From Eonycteris spelaea (lineage: Eukaryota > Chordata > Mammalia > Chiroptera > Pteropodidae), in assembly GCA_003508835.1 (NCBI GenBank), contig PUFA01000006.1, positions 2,666,001 to 2,730,000 on the forward strand: a DNA stretch of 64,000 bases. The letters are read 5' to 3'. Shown piece after piece: positions 44,951 through 56,290 of the stretch. The translations under genes and the position numbers were made by a program. Under the pieces are notes generated by a model that saw nothing but the letters and a program-made list of their open reading frames with translations, was not told where the DNA came from and searched no databases. Within the stretch, counting starts at the first letter, position 1. Each line of letters opens with the position of its first letter.

Positions 44951-45444
44951 AAGAGGGAATATACAGAGATTTGGCTTCTTAGGGTGGATATGAGAGAGGA
45001 GGATCTGAGATGAAGAAAGACGCGGTGGACACAGAGAGGCCAGAGGAGGATGGCACGGAGGCTTCTCTCGTTGTCCTGGATGACCCCTCCACTGAGCTGC
45101 ACTCGGGAATCAGCTGATGTGGTTTGAATCAGCTGGTGTGGTTTAACGCAACTGCAGTTACCGCTTAAGGTAAAGGTGTTTTGCATAGGAGATTTCACTG
45201 AGAGGTAAACACCTTGGTTGACTCCATCATGTGAGACATTAGACTGGGAGACAGAACAGAAACCCGCGTTAGCAGGACTCCCTCCAGGGTGGGACCAGAA
45301 GGGCACGAGTGTGATCATAAAAACAAAAGAGACGTGAATTCGGCTTCTAGGTTCAAGAGCCCGTAGATCTCTGGGGCTGGCAACCCAAGCAGAAATGGGG
45401 CTTGAGCCGGCCGTCCTAGCACAAGGCAGCCTGTGAGGCAGAGA

Positions 45445-45640
45445 GCCTAAGATTTGGAGTCAAGCACACCCGGGCTCCAGGAGCAGCGTTGCTTGTCTTG
45501 CTGTGTAACCTGTGCAAAGTACTTCGCCTCTCTGAAACTTAGTGCCTCTCCCTCACAGAGGAACACTATAGGGTGGTTGAGAGGTTTAGATGAAGATAAT
45601 CCTGAGTTCATGCCAGAAAACAAAGTAGATAGTGAATAAA
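45445..45640 (+). repeat. MIR SINE
   Basis: TTGGAGTCAAGCACACCCGG, TGTAACCTGTGCAAAGTACT and GGTGGTTGAGAGGTTTAGAT in MIR order. Confidence 0.7.
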
Positions 45641-46044
45641 TTGCCAGAACACACGAGGGGCAGTTGGTGTCTCTACTTCACCCTAAAACACAGACGCTTC
45701 TCTGTCTCCTAAACCTCTGTGAGAGCCCAAAAAGTGCTGGAGCCAATAATAGGAGGAAGCCAATCCCTGGGAAGGTGAGCTCTGGCCTCTCATTTCAGCT
45801 CTGGCCCGAGATGTCCTCACTGGCTCCCTCAAGAGAGGCTCTGCCCAGGTGGATGCAGACTGGAATGAGACTGCCACTACTCCCAGCTTACATGACACCC
45901 TCTCCCATGTCCCTGCCTGCCATTCAGCTAGGGCAGGAGGTCAGTTATCATTATTAATAATAAAAGAGACCAGAATTCTTAATGTGCATACGATGCCTTC
46001 ACATTTGACCTCAGGCAATTTTCCTGGTCACCTCCTATGGTTAC

Positions 46045-46165
46045 TGTAAGAGCCAGACTTTCGTGCTCACTGGAGCAGTAGTTTGCTGTATGAACTTGGG
46101 AAAGTCACCTAACCTCTTTGGCCTTCGTGAAAAGAAGGGTGGTGGATAATCTGAAACTGCTCCTC
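46045..46165 (+). repeat. MIR fragment
   Basis: GTATGAACTTGGGAAAGTCA then CCTAACCTCTTTGGCCTTCG. Confidence 0.6.
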
Positions 46166-49100
46166 TATGGCAGATGTTCAACACGTTTATTTATGCCTAG
46201 ATTTAGAGGGGACTGGGGCCAGGAGGTAGGGCTGTAGAGACAAAGGACGCCAGCTCCCCATAGCCCCACCCCTTATCCAAGTGCCTAGGCACACTGTGGT
46301 TAAATGTTCCAAGGAGGACATCAAGGTTGGAATAGGAGGGGAGGCCTGCATGAGTAGGGATGCCATCCGCTAGACTGCCTGCTCCCTGAGAACAGAACTG
46401 GAAGTAGTGTTGGCCTGGGTAGGTTTTGGGGAGCAGAACTTGAAGTCTTATAATTTCGGAGTTATACATTTTCAGGTTTTTAAAAATCCTTGAAACTTTT
46501 TTTCAAAGGCAGACTTCTGTAGACCTCAGAACCACTTCACTCACACCCTCTTCACCGAGACACTTGTGGCTTCCTGTGGCTCCTCCTTTCAAATCGAAAC
46601 TCAATTTGATAACCCTAGCACAATTCTCTGATTTTTAGCAAAGCCCAGAGCGGGGAAACAACTGGCTTAAGGTCACACAGCAAGTGTCTGAAGTAGGATG
46701 AACACCCATGTGGCTTGACCCCAAGTCCAAGGCTCTTGCACTGCCACATGCTGCTCTCAGAGATAAACCATGAGCCAGGATATGGGACTTAGGGACAGAG
46801 AGAACCTGATGTGCAAACTACATTCTCTTCCCAGCTCCTGAGATATGGAGATCCTTAAACAAAGGTGTAGTGATGAGAGGCCGCCCAGTTTTTTACTTCT
46901 GTCTTGTGCCCGTAGGCTGAGGGTAGAAAAAGCAGAGATGTGGGTGACAGGCCTCTGGCTCCCAGGATTCCTTGCCTTTGATGAGTTTGTGTCTTTGTGG
47001 AGAGCAAAGTCTGGGGACTGGTTTCTACTCTCACTTTCCTTGGCTGGCTGGCTTGCTGAGTGCCTTACGGTCAGTTGCTTGGCTTCTCTGAGCTTCAGAT
47101 TCCATCACTGCCACACTGCCACAGCCAGGTTTCATGATGGCCTGTTACCAATGAGATGACAGAAGTGCATCATGTGATTAATTGCAAGGTCCTGGTAGAG
47201 GGTGGTAAGTCTCTAGTCCCCAGGTTACTTGGGCTTTTGGCTGGGGCTGCCAGCTTGGTTCCTTGTCAGAATGTAATGCAAATCAGAGAAATATCATTTT
47301 CTTTTCACTTTGGATCCTTATATTTATCTCCTCCTTTCATATCTACTTCCTGCAGAACAGACAGGAGATGAAAGACTCAAGAGTTTTGAATTTTCACTTT
47401 TGCCATTTATTGCCACAACTCTGAGTAGGTAATTGTTTCTTACCTATACATAAAGGATGTTGCTTGCGATAATATCTGATTCTGACATGTTCTGAAGATA
47501 TATTTGATTAAAATAGTTTAAATCAGAAGAAACTCTCAGCTTTACCTAGATTAAGTTTCTATAAATGAAATTTTATTAATGTAAATATTCCAGAAATTGT
47601 ATGTTTTATGGGAAGCCACTCAGGATTTATGAATGCCCTCATTGTCCATTATATTTTCTTACCCCCAGGGGAACACTGCTCAAATCCTAACAAAATCATC
47701 ATGCACTGTACCTGAATATAGAACTTCACTCCCCTCCATTCTGATATAATTGGCTAATGTAATAAATTAACCACATTTATTCAGTCTTTGTCATCTACAG
47801 ATAAAGTCTCTTCTAATCTGATGCTTGCCTATGGGCTTGGCTATAAACTACAGGCCAGTATTTGTGTATTCAACAAAACACGGTAGTCTCATAGGCTCAT
47901 AGAAAGAATCAAATCAGATTCCAAACATTGCTGTTTCAAAGAATAGATGCTTGGGTACAGCTTTCAGGCTGATATCACTCAGGCAAATTTTGAAATGTAG
48001 TAAGTGGACTGAGTCAGGGTTCCCAGGACTCTTCAGTCCAGAATTGGGCAGACTCTATGATACTGACTGCTGATCCAAGATTCAGCAAAAGTTAATTATG
48101 TAGGGGTAAAATAAACAAATGAGGTCATTTTTTGGATCCTTGCTGCCATTATTTTTAATGTTCTATTTTTTGAATATATGAGAAAACTCTTTTTCTTTTC
48201 TCCAAGCTATCTCTAACACTCAGTTTAGGATCCTGTTTTTATAAACTGAGATGAAGCATTTTCAACTGATCTGATTCTTATTAACCTACCAGAATTTAGA
48301 AACTTAAATTAATCTCTTTATTTTTCATAACAATGTAATTATTAACATACAGTTGATAAGAATTTGTTTTTCTTTTAAACAGAATATACTTGGTCAAATT
48401 GATTATATAAAAATGTTTATTTTTGAGAGTTATCATCTTTTAATTTTGCATGATGAACTAACATTCAGCAGCAAGGGTTGACTTTACTTGTGAAGTCAGT
48501 CTCTACAAAGCCCTCCCAGGAAAGCTGATTTGTATCTGGTTTATAAGATCCCAACCTTACAGATGATAAGGAAAATCACTTCCCAGCTAGCAGAAAACTT
48601 AGCAAATTTGGGGCCTTGTTGGAGAGGAATTCACCCAAATTTATAGGTACTATGATTAAAATACAAAGGAGAGCATTTCTTGGGCTTATTTTCCAGCCTC
48701 AGTTTAACAAAATGGGGAAATTTAAAAATTCAACTTGAGATTCCTTACAAAAACTTCCAGGCATAAATTAATTCCATGGCCTTAGAAGTGGTTCAGCACT
48801 GCATTTCTCCAAATTTGCCGAGCAACTTGGAGGCCTTTGTAGTTAACATTTCTACTACACCTATAGAAATATCTATATATAAACTACACCTATATATGGC
48901 CACACATATGAGACCTGTTTTGTTTTGTGATCAGGAATAATCTTTGAAGATTCTTTAAGATCACAAGGGTGGATGTTGTCAGAAAAACATCATCTATGAC
49001 TTGCAAAAAGGCAAAAGAGATTTTTTGGTTCCCTCTGTGTGCAGTTCTGGGTGTTGGGTAGCAGATCCTCTGAGGCCTATCTAACTTTAGAAGGGTTATA

Positions 49101-49319
49101 CTCTTTTGGGCTAAGGTATTTTATAATTCTGCAGGTGTAGCTGTGAAGTTATAGGAAACTGAGAGCAATGCAAATGATTCCCATCCAGAGTAATGCAAAT
49201 GTTTCCTATTCATGACTCAAATGTTCAGCCGAGAATAAATTTCTGTAAGTCAAATTCTTTCTTGAATCAATACTGTCTTACTGGTTCCATCATGGAATAA
49301 TGAGCTCAATGAAATTTTT
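46166..49319. other. Gene-free stretch
   Basis: No gene is supported. An old MIR/L2-like stretch (TTAAGGTCACACAGCAAGTG) lies near 46660-46770. 47380-49250 is AT-rich and unassigned, with no strong repeat signature. Confidence 0.5.
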
Positions 49320-49760
49320 GACATATGTCCATTTAAGAAAAACCATAGAGGAAAAAATTCATAAATTTATTAAGAATTTTATTCATTACAAGTTATTATT
49401 CAATTCTATGGTATTCTTTGAAAAAACATAAAAAGAAACTCTTCAGCAGTAAAAATAAATCAACATGGATACATGTCAAAACCTATTGTTGGGTAATTAA
49501 ATCAAGTTACAGGAAATACTTGCTGTATAACTCAATTTTTAAAATCATGAAAATAAATGATAAATGTTTACAAATCATATTGTAATCTATTTCTTCAAAA
49601 ATGTTAATAAAAGCAATTTAAAAAAATTTAAAACTGAAAATAGACACCAAAATGTTAACTGTAGTTATCTCTAGGTTAATGTAATGGATGCTTTTCATTT
49701 TCTTCTTTATGTCTGCCTCTGTTTTATTAAATTTCAAAAATAAATATGTACTACTTTTCA
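49320..49760 (+). mobile_element. Old L1 3' end
   Basis: Sense 3' UTR phrases (AAATCAACATGGATACATGT, GTAGTTATCTCTAGGTTAAT, GCTTTTCATTTTCTTCTTTA). Confidence 0.6.
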
Positions 49761-49862
49761 ATAAAGAAAACAAGTAATAAACTGAAAAAGCATGTACTAG
49801 ACAAAGAATTAATACCCAAAATATATAACAAATTACAAATGAAAGAAAGAAAACATAACAAT

Positions 49863-52205
49863 CTTTTTTCCCCTAAATTTATTTAATTAGTTTCAAGTAT
49901 ACAGTATGTTGGTTAGACATCTATATAGTTCATAAAATGATCCCCCCAATTGCTCCCTTCCTCCCCTGACCCTACACCTAGCTAATGTATTAATGCTAAT
50001 TGCATTCCTATACCATGCTCCCATCCCTGTTACCATCCATCAGCTACTAATTTGTACTTGTTTTAGCCTTCACCCCATTCTCCCAGTCCCCCAAACTCCC
50101 CTCCCCTCTGTCACCAAATTGTCCACTACATTTGTGAGTCAATTTTTGATTAGTTTGTTTTTTTTATTCCTTAGATTCCACATATAAGTGAAATCATATA
50201 GTGTTTATCTTTCTCTGTCTGACTTAAATATTCTAGGTCCATCAAAGCAATATCTTTTTCCATCCCCTTCCTTTTAGTCTGTGTATGTCTTTTAATCTGA
50301 AGTGAGTCTCTTATAGGCAAATATGTAGGGTCTTGTTTTCTTATCATTCATCCACTCTATTTTTGTTGGAGCACTTAATTCTTTTCCATTTGAGGTACTT
50401 ATTGATAGGAATGTAGTTGTACCATTCTTTATTCCTGTTTTTGATACATGTTTTTCTTCTTAAAGAAGTCTCCAACATTTCCTGTAATACTGGCTTGGTG
50501 GTGATAAATTCCTTTAGCTTATTTTTGTCTGGGAAGCTCTTTATCTGTCCTTCAACTCTAAATGATAGCTTTGCTGGATAAAGTATTCTTGGTTGTAGAT
50601 CCTGGGTCTTCATCTGTCAAATATTTTTGCCAAGCCCTTCTGTCCTGCATAGTTTCTTTTGAGAAATCAGCTGCCAGTCTTATGGGTTTTCCCTTAATAA
50701 CTATCTGTTTTTCTCTTGCTGCTTTTAATATTTTTCTTTGTATTTAACTTTGGCATTTTAATTATGATGTGTCTTGGTGTGGGCCTCTTTGGATCCCTGA
50801 TTTTTGGAATTCTCTGAGCTTCCTGGGGTTTTATGTCCATTTCCTTCACCAGGTTAGGGAAGTTTTCCATCATTATTTCTTCAAACAGCTGTTCAACATC
50901 TTGATTTTCTTCAGTTATGCCAATCAGATGGATATTTGGACCCTTAATAGTGTCCCATATGCTCCTTAAATTATTTTTATAGTCTTGGCATCTTTTCTCT
51001 TGCCATTCTGATTGTGTGTCCTTGGCTTTCCTGTCCTCTAGATAGGGCATTTGATCCTTTTCTTTATTTACTTTGTTTATTCCATTTAATATACTTCTCA
51101 TCTCAGATAATGTGTTCTTCATTTCAGACTGGTTCCTTTTATAATTTCCATTTCCATTTTTATGTTTTTTATGAAGTTCTCACTGAATTTATCTACACTT
51201 CCAAAAGTTCATTGAGCATCTTTATAACAGTGTTTTGAACTCTGCATCTGTTAGATTACTTGACTCCATTATCTGGATCTCTGTTCTGTTCTTCTCATAT
51301 GGTTTCTGCTTCTTTGTCTTCCCATTTTGGCTGCCTTTCTGTGTCTGTTTCTATGTACTAAGCAAAGCTCCTAAGTCTCCTGGTCTTATTAGTGGATTTG
51401 TGAAGTAGGTGTCCAGTGGCACAGTCCTGAGAGGGTTCAGCTGCAGGCCAAATTTAGCCAAACCTCTGTCCCTCTGGGGCCACCTGTTAAAGATTCAGCA
51501 AGCAATCCACAGATGCTGTGCTTACAGTTGCCTCAAAAGGCCACACCAGAAACCGAGGCCAGCTGCCTCCAGTATGAGTCTAGGAGCTGCTCAGAAGGAG
51601 CACCTGACTCGCTGCTCAGCAAGGATTACCTGGATGTGGCTTGGGTGAGGCTGTCAGTTGGGGGAGGTGGTGTTTCAGGGAATCCTCTGGCGGAGCAACC
51701 TCTGTTATCCTGTTTGATGACATCACAGCTATGGTGGCGCTGAGTCTGTGCACTGGGACAGGGGAGGGCTCAACAGGGAACAATGGATACTGCTGGCACT
51801 GCTGTACAGAGTGAGTTTCACCTCAGCCCTCACTCTGACAATGTCACCATGTATGTCCCTGGTGCCCACTCTGCGCAGCTGAATTGGCACTGGTGCTCAA
51901 GTGAGCAGGTCCGTCATCACAAAAGTCTAGTCACAGGAATGGCCCCTTTAAGAGGCATCTACTGCTGCTGATGCCGCAGCCTCTGTCTCACTCAGCCACT
52001 GAGACCAGGCGGCCCTGTGTCCTTGCCCCGTCCTACTTTCTGCCATTGCAGGGTGTATTCTTGGATTTCTTCCTAGCTGTATGGCTTGTTCCTCTAGATC
52101 CCAGGCAAATTTTCCTTGCTGCTGCTCCTTGTTTCCATCACAACTTTGATTTGGTCGTCAGAGGGATGAACAGAGCTTCTATCATCTACGCCATTTTTTG
52201 TCCTC
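49863..52205 (-). mobile_element. L1 with both ends and ORF1 but ORF2 almost wholly deleted
   Basis: On the minus strand: 5' UTR from about 52205 to 51150 (start AATGGCGTAGATGATAG just inside); ORF1 from about 51150 to 50350; a short ORF2 N-terminal remnant to about 50270; then 3' UTR to 49863. ORF1 is readable as two frames: 51122-50694 (TIKGPNIHLIGITEE, MMENFPNLVKEM, KRPTPRHIIIKM) and 50613-50344 (YPAKLSFRVEGQIKSFPDK, KLKEFITTKPVLQEML), the RNA-recognition and C-terminal domains of L1 ORF1p. TAACAAT flanks both ends (49856-49862 and 52206-52212), a likely short target duplication. The 3' UTR is the same subfamily as the element at 4690-6056. Confidence 0.8.
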
Positions 52206-52289
52206 TAACAATATCTTATGCTATTGAACACAATTATTTGCTACCCTATGATGAATGCTTTACCTGTTTATCCCATTTAATCCTTCAAA

Positions 52290-52450
52290 CAACTCTCTGA
52301 AGAATACACTATTTTCTTCCCATTAGCAGATGAGGAAACTGAGATTCAGAGAAATGAAGTAACTTGCCTATCATGACTGAATTAATAAGGATAGAGCTGG
52401 GATTAGAACACAGAGCCTGACTCCAGAGCCTATTACAATCACTTCACAGT
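52290..52450 (+). repeat. Ancient MIR/L2-like fragment
   Basis: AGATGAGGAAACTGAGATTC, AGTAACTTGCCTATCATG and AGAGCTGGGATTAGAACACA are the usual phrases. Exact family uncertain. Confidence 0.6.
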
Positions 52451-52454
52451 ACTA

Positions 52455-53110
52455 CCAACAATCTTATGAAAAGATGTTAAATTCACTAGCAACTAGGGAA
52501 TTACAAATGAAACAAAAATTGTTGCCACTTTTCCATCTATGAGATAGATAAGAACATTAGAATGTTTGAGATACATTAACCATATCAAATGTGGATGAGA
52601 ATTAAAGGTGTAACTACTTACCACTTGGAAGGAAATTTAGGAGTATATAGTAAATTTGAAATTTCTTTGATTCTACAATCTGCAAAGTCTACTACTCATA
52701 AAACCTAGAAAAAAATACTTACATATGGAGAAATGTCCAAGACATTAGTTGCAGAATTATTCAAATAGTGAAAAATTGGAAATAATGTTCAACAGTAGAT
52801 AAATGAAATATTGTATATCCAAATACTTATCAAAGAGAATAAGCTAGGCCTATAATTATCAAATGGGTAGATGTCAGAAACATGATGTTGAGTTAAAATT
52901 TTTTGAGAGTGATGCTGACATCATGCTACCATTAAAAAAAATTTAAACTCACACAAGAACAATTCTATATATTGTTCATTGATAGGATTGCATATAAGGA
53001 AAAGTTTAAAAACACACTGAATAAATTTTAGTTTAACCATAGTGGTTGATTCGGGGCAGTTGGGAATATTCAAAAACCACTTTAATTTTATCTGTAATTA
53101 TTTAATCCCA
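52455..53110 (+). mobile_element. Old L1 3' region
   Basis: Sense 3' L1 phrases: TTCACTAGCAACTAGGGAAT, CTACTACTCATAAAACCTAG and AATTATTCAAATAGTGAAAA. Broken throughout. Confidence 0.65.
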
Positions 53111-53901
53111 TTTTTTAAAAAAAAGACAGACTAAATGTGGAAAAATATTGACAAGTGTTTATTTTGGGTATGGAAAGTTGGAGTCTTTGTTATATTATTT
53201 TCTATAACTTAGTGTATCTGTCTCTCTCTCTTTGTGTCTCTGTCTCTGTCTTTCTGTGCATGTATACACACACAGAGACACAGAGATGCATACAGATATG
53301 TAGATATATATATACACATTTTTTCTTTTATGAATATATATGTTTTTATTTTCTCAAAATCAAAGTGAGATTTAACATGTAAAACCAGATAAAGTTGGTT
53401 TTACAAGCTGAATCCAAACCCAGGTCAATTATAGCCATGCTATTACACAGATGTGTCTAAAATAATTTTAGATAGATTTTATAGTACCTATTGTAAAAAT
53501 CAGTGCTAAGTATTATTTGTAAGTACATGTCAGACAGTAACAAGACTGTGTTTCTGCATAATCTGTCTATTTTTGTGTCATTTACACCCTTAAATCCTTT
53601 ACACTATAGAAAAACATGTGCATTTGTTAAACCTTTGGCTATGATCACATTGCACTGACACACACTTCCAGAGATGAGGGAAGAACCCAGGAAAAGCATT
53701 AAAACAATGGCTTTGAACCTTAAGGACATCGTCTTTGTAAAAGAAATCCTTTGCTTTCAATACTTAACAGTCATTGGGTGGTGGCAGCTGAAAAATTTCC
53801 AACCAATGGAGAGACCTTCAGTTTAGGGGTAGCCACACCCTCTCCTGGCTACTCACATCCCCAGGAAGGCCAACTTGATCAGAACTATGTGTTAGTTGAT
53901 A

Positions 53902-54886
53902 TCATGTGAACCCCATCAAGTCTGCCCATGACTCTGGACAATTCTGAAAATATCCTGGGTCATTGAGCTGGTTGTCTGCCACCAGTACTTTCAGAAAAGC
54001 CCCCTTTACATCCTTGTTCCGGAGGCTATAGATGATGGGGTTGAGGAAGGCAGAGACAACATTGTAGAAACAGAGCCAGCTTCTTGTCCCGCTCTGGGTC
54101 ATACCAGGAGCCAGGCCTCATGTACATGATCATGGCTGGCCCATAGAACATGGTGACTACAGTGACATGGGAAGCACACGTGGAGAAGGACTTGAGCTCC
54201 CCTGGGATGAACGGATTCTCAAGATGGAGGCAAAGATACGGACGTAAGAGGTCAGGATGAGGGAGAGTGGGACCAAAAGCAGTATGAAACCCAAGATGAA
54301 GTCCAACCAGTCATTGAAGGATGTGTCTGCACAGGCCAGCTTCAGGACAGCAGGGACCTCACAGAAGAAATGGTTTATCTCATAGGAACCACAATAAGGC
54401 AGACGCATGGTGAAGATAGTGTAGATCAGGGCCCCAGACATGCTAATGGACCAACAGACTGCCACCATCTTGATGCAAATGGGACGGCTCATGAGTAGAG
54501 TATAGTGAAGGGGGAAACAAATGGCCACATACCTGTCATAGGCCATAATGGCATAGAGGACACACTCAGCAATCCCCAGAACCAAGAAGATGAACATCTG
54601 GGCTACACAAGCTCCCCAGGAGATAGTCCTCCTTGGACACAGCATATTAACCAACATCTGGGGCATGGTGGTGTGACATAGCTCATGTCCACCACAGAGA
54701 GGATACTGAGAAAGAAGTACATGGGCGTATGGAGGTGTGAATCCAGGTAGATCAGGGTGATGAGTCCATTGCCAGAAGGGTGATGAGGTAGAGAAGGAGG
54801 AAGAAAGTGAACAGGGCCATTCTGACCTGTGACTCACTGGAGAAGCCAAGGAGGATGAACTCAGACACAGAGCTGTGGTTCTGCAT
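53902..54886 (-). pseudogene. Nearly intact olfactory receptor with four single-base indels
   Basis: Single-exon class II olfactory receptor, ATG at 54886 and TGA at 53904-53902, corresponding to about 328 residues. Landmarks in order: N-glycosylation site [94 protein letters not shown], and NPIIYSLRNKDVKGAFLKVL. The frame breaks four times: one base missing near 54774 (after LITLL), one near 54672 (before TMPQML), one near 54199 (after SSQG), and one extra T near 54068 (before NVVSAFLNP). There is no in-frame nonsense codon and no key residue is lost. It is either a very recent pseudogene or a functional gene with sequencing/assembly indels. It sits in the desert beyond CFAP144, where mouse has an olfactory receptor cluster (recalled). 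Confidence 0.9.
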
Positions 54887-55629
54887 GGTGATCTGCTTGT
54901 TCAAAACAGACAGAACTCTCTGTTCTGTCCTTCACCTTGGGGGAGGAAGGATGGTGTTGAAAGAAGCAGAGTCACACACACAATGTCTTGCATAGTCCTT
55001 TGCACAGAACTGTCAAAACTTTGTTGAACTGGATGAAAGGGGAAAGGAAGTTAGGGAAACTCTGGCACTGGAAAATAAGTCAGAAGATCTGGATTCATAT
55101 TCGTAATAGAATATAGGATATCTGACTGCCCACATGCCTTTCTCTGGAAACCACCCTCACCCATAGCAGACAAGGCATTAGGTAGCTGGGGACCCAGCAA
55201 ACCCCCGGCCACTGCCAAATTCCACCAAGGGTATAACTTGTTCCAGTCCAGAGAACGATTCTCTACTAAAAATTTAAAATGATGACACTGAAAGTCTGTG
55301 TCAGTGGGCTGTGGGTGCCTCATGTTCTTGTCAACCAGATCTGATATGATGGTAACTCAAAGTCACAGGGGAACTGAAGCTGTAGAGGGGAATAGGAGAG
55401 GCCTTTCAGACATGATAAAAGAGCAGACATGTGGGAAGCGGAAAAGAGAGACCTCACAGTCCTGAGAAGTTGAGAGAGTGACTCTGCTTCCTCACCTGCT
55501 ACACTCAGTTTCCCCGAGGCCTGTCTGAACCTTGTTTCTTGTACTTGGGTATCTGTGGGATTTTCTATTGAATCCTTACAATTACCAGCCACGACCACAT
55601 TTTAAATCCAGTTCTTCCTGAATGTCTTG

Positions 55630-55800
55630 CAGTTGTCACTTACTCACATGTGCGACCTTGGGCAAATCCCTTCAAATCCATTGGCCTCAGTCTCCCTATC
55701 TGTTAAATAGAGATGAAACAGGTATGACACAGGGCAATGGCAGGGAGCATGTGAGATCCTGTAAAAACATTTTGCAAAATATTAAACACTAGATAAGTAC
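55630..55800 (+). repeat. MIR SINE
   Basis: TGTGCGACCTTGGGCAAATC, CAGTCTCCCTATCTGTTAAA and the following tail. Confidence 0.7.
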
Positions 55801-56129
55801 AAGGGGTCAGTATAAGTGGAATGAGTCTGGAAATCATAAGATCAGGGTTGGTCCTAACTGCACTGATTTTTCGTGTGATATTTGGTAACTCCATTCCCCT
55901 CTGTGAACTTCACAGCCCCATTTTTAAGTGAGGCTGTTGGGCTTGAGCACCTCCAAAAGATGCTTGGCTTCCGGCTCTGCTTTCTTTGATACGAGAGACA
56001 CCAGGCTGGAGTCCTGTGGTTGCATCAGGGCCATGAGCAACAAGCAGAGCTTGGCAGGCAGCTGAACAAGATTGTGTTGGTCAGAGGTTCCTTCTGGGAG
56101 CTGGAGGCACGAGAACAGAGAAGAGGAGA

Positions 56130-56290
56130 GTACAGAGAGCATAGGCTCGGGTGTCAGCACACCTGAGTCTTGTAGCCTTTTTAACTCCTTCTAAGTCACT
56201 TAGCCTCTTGGAGTCCCATGTTCATCATTTGTAATGTCCCCATCCAGAGGGGAGATTGCGTAAATATACCGGTGTATTGAAACTGCTCAA
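56130..56290 (+). repeat. MIR fragment
   Basis: GCTCGGGTGTCAGCACACCT, AAGTCACTTAGCCTCTTGGA and GTTCATCATTTGTAATG. Confidence 0.6.

Noticed and set aside
50694..51122. 142-codon minus-strand frame
   Set aside because: It is L1 ORF1 within the deleted L1 element, not a host gene.
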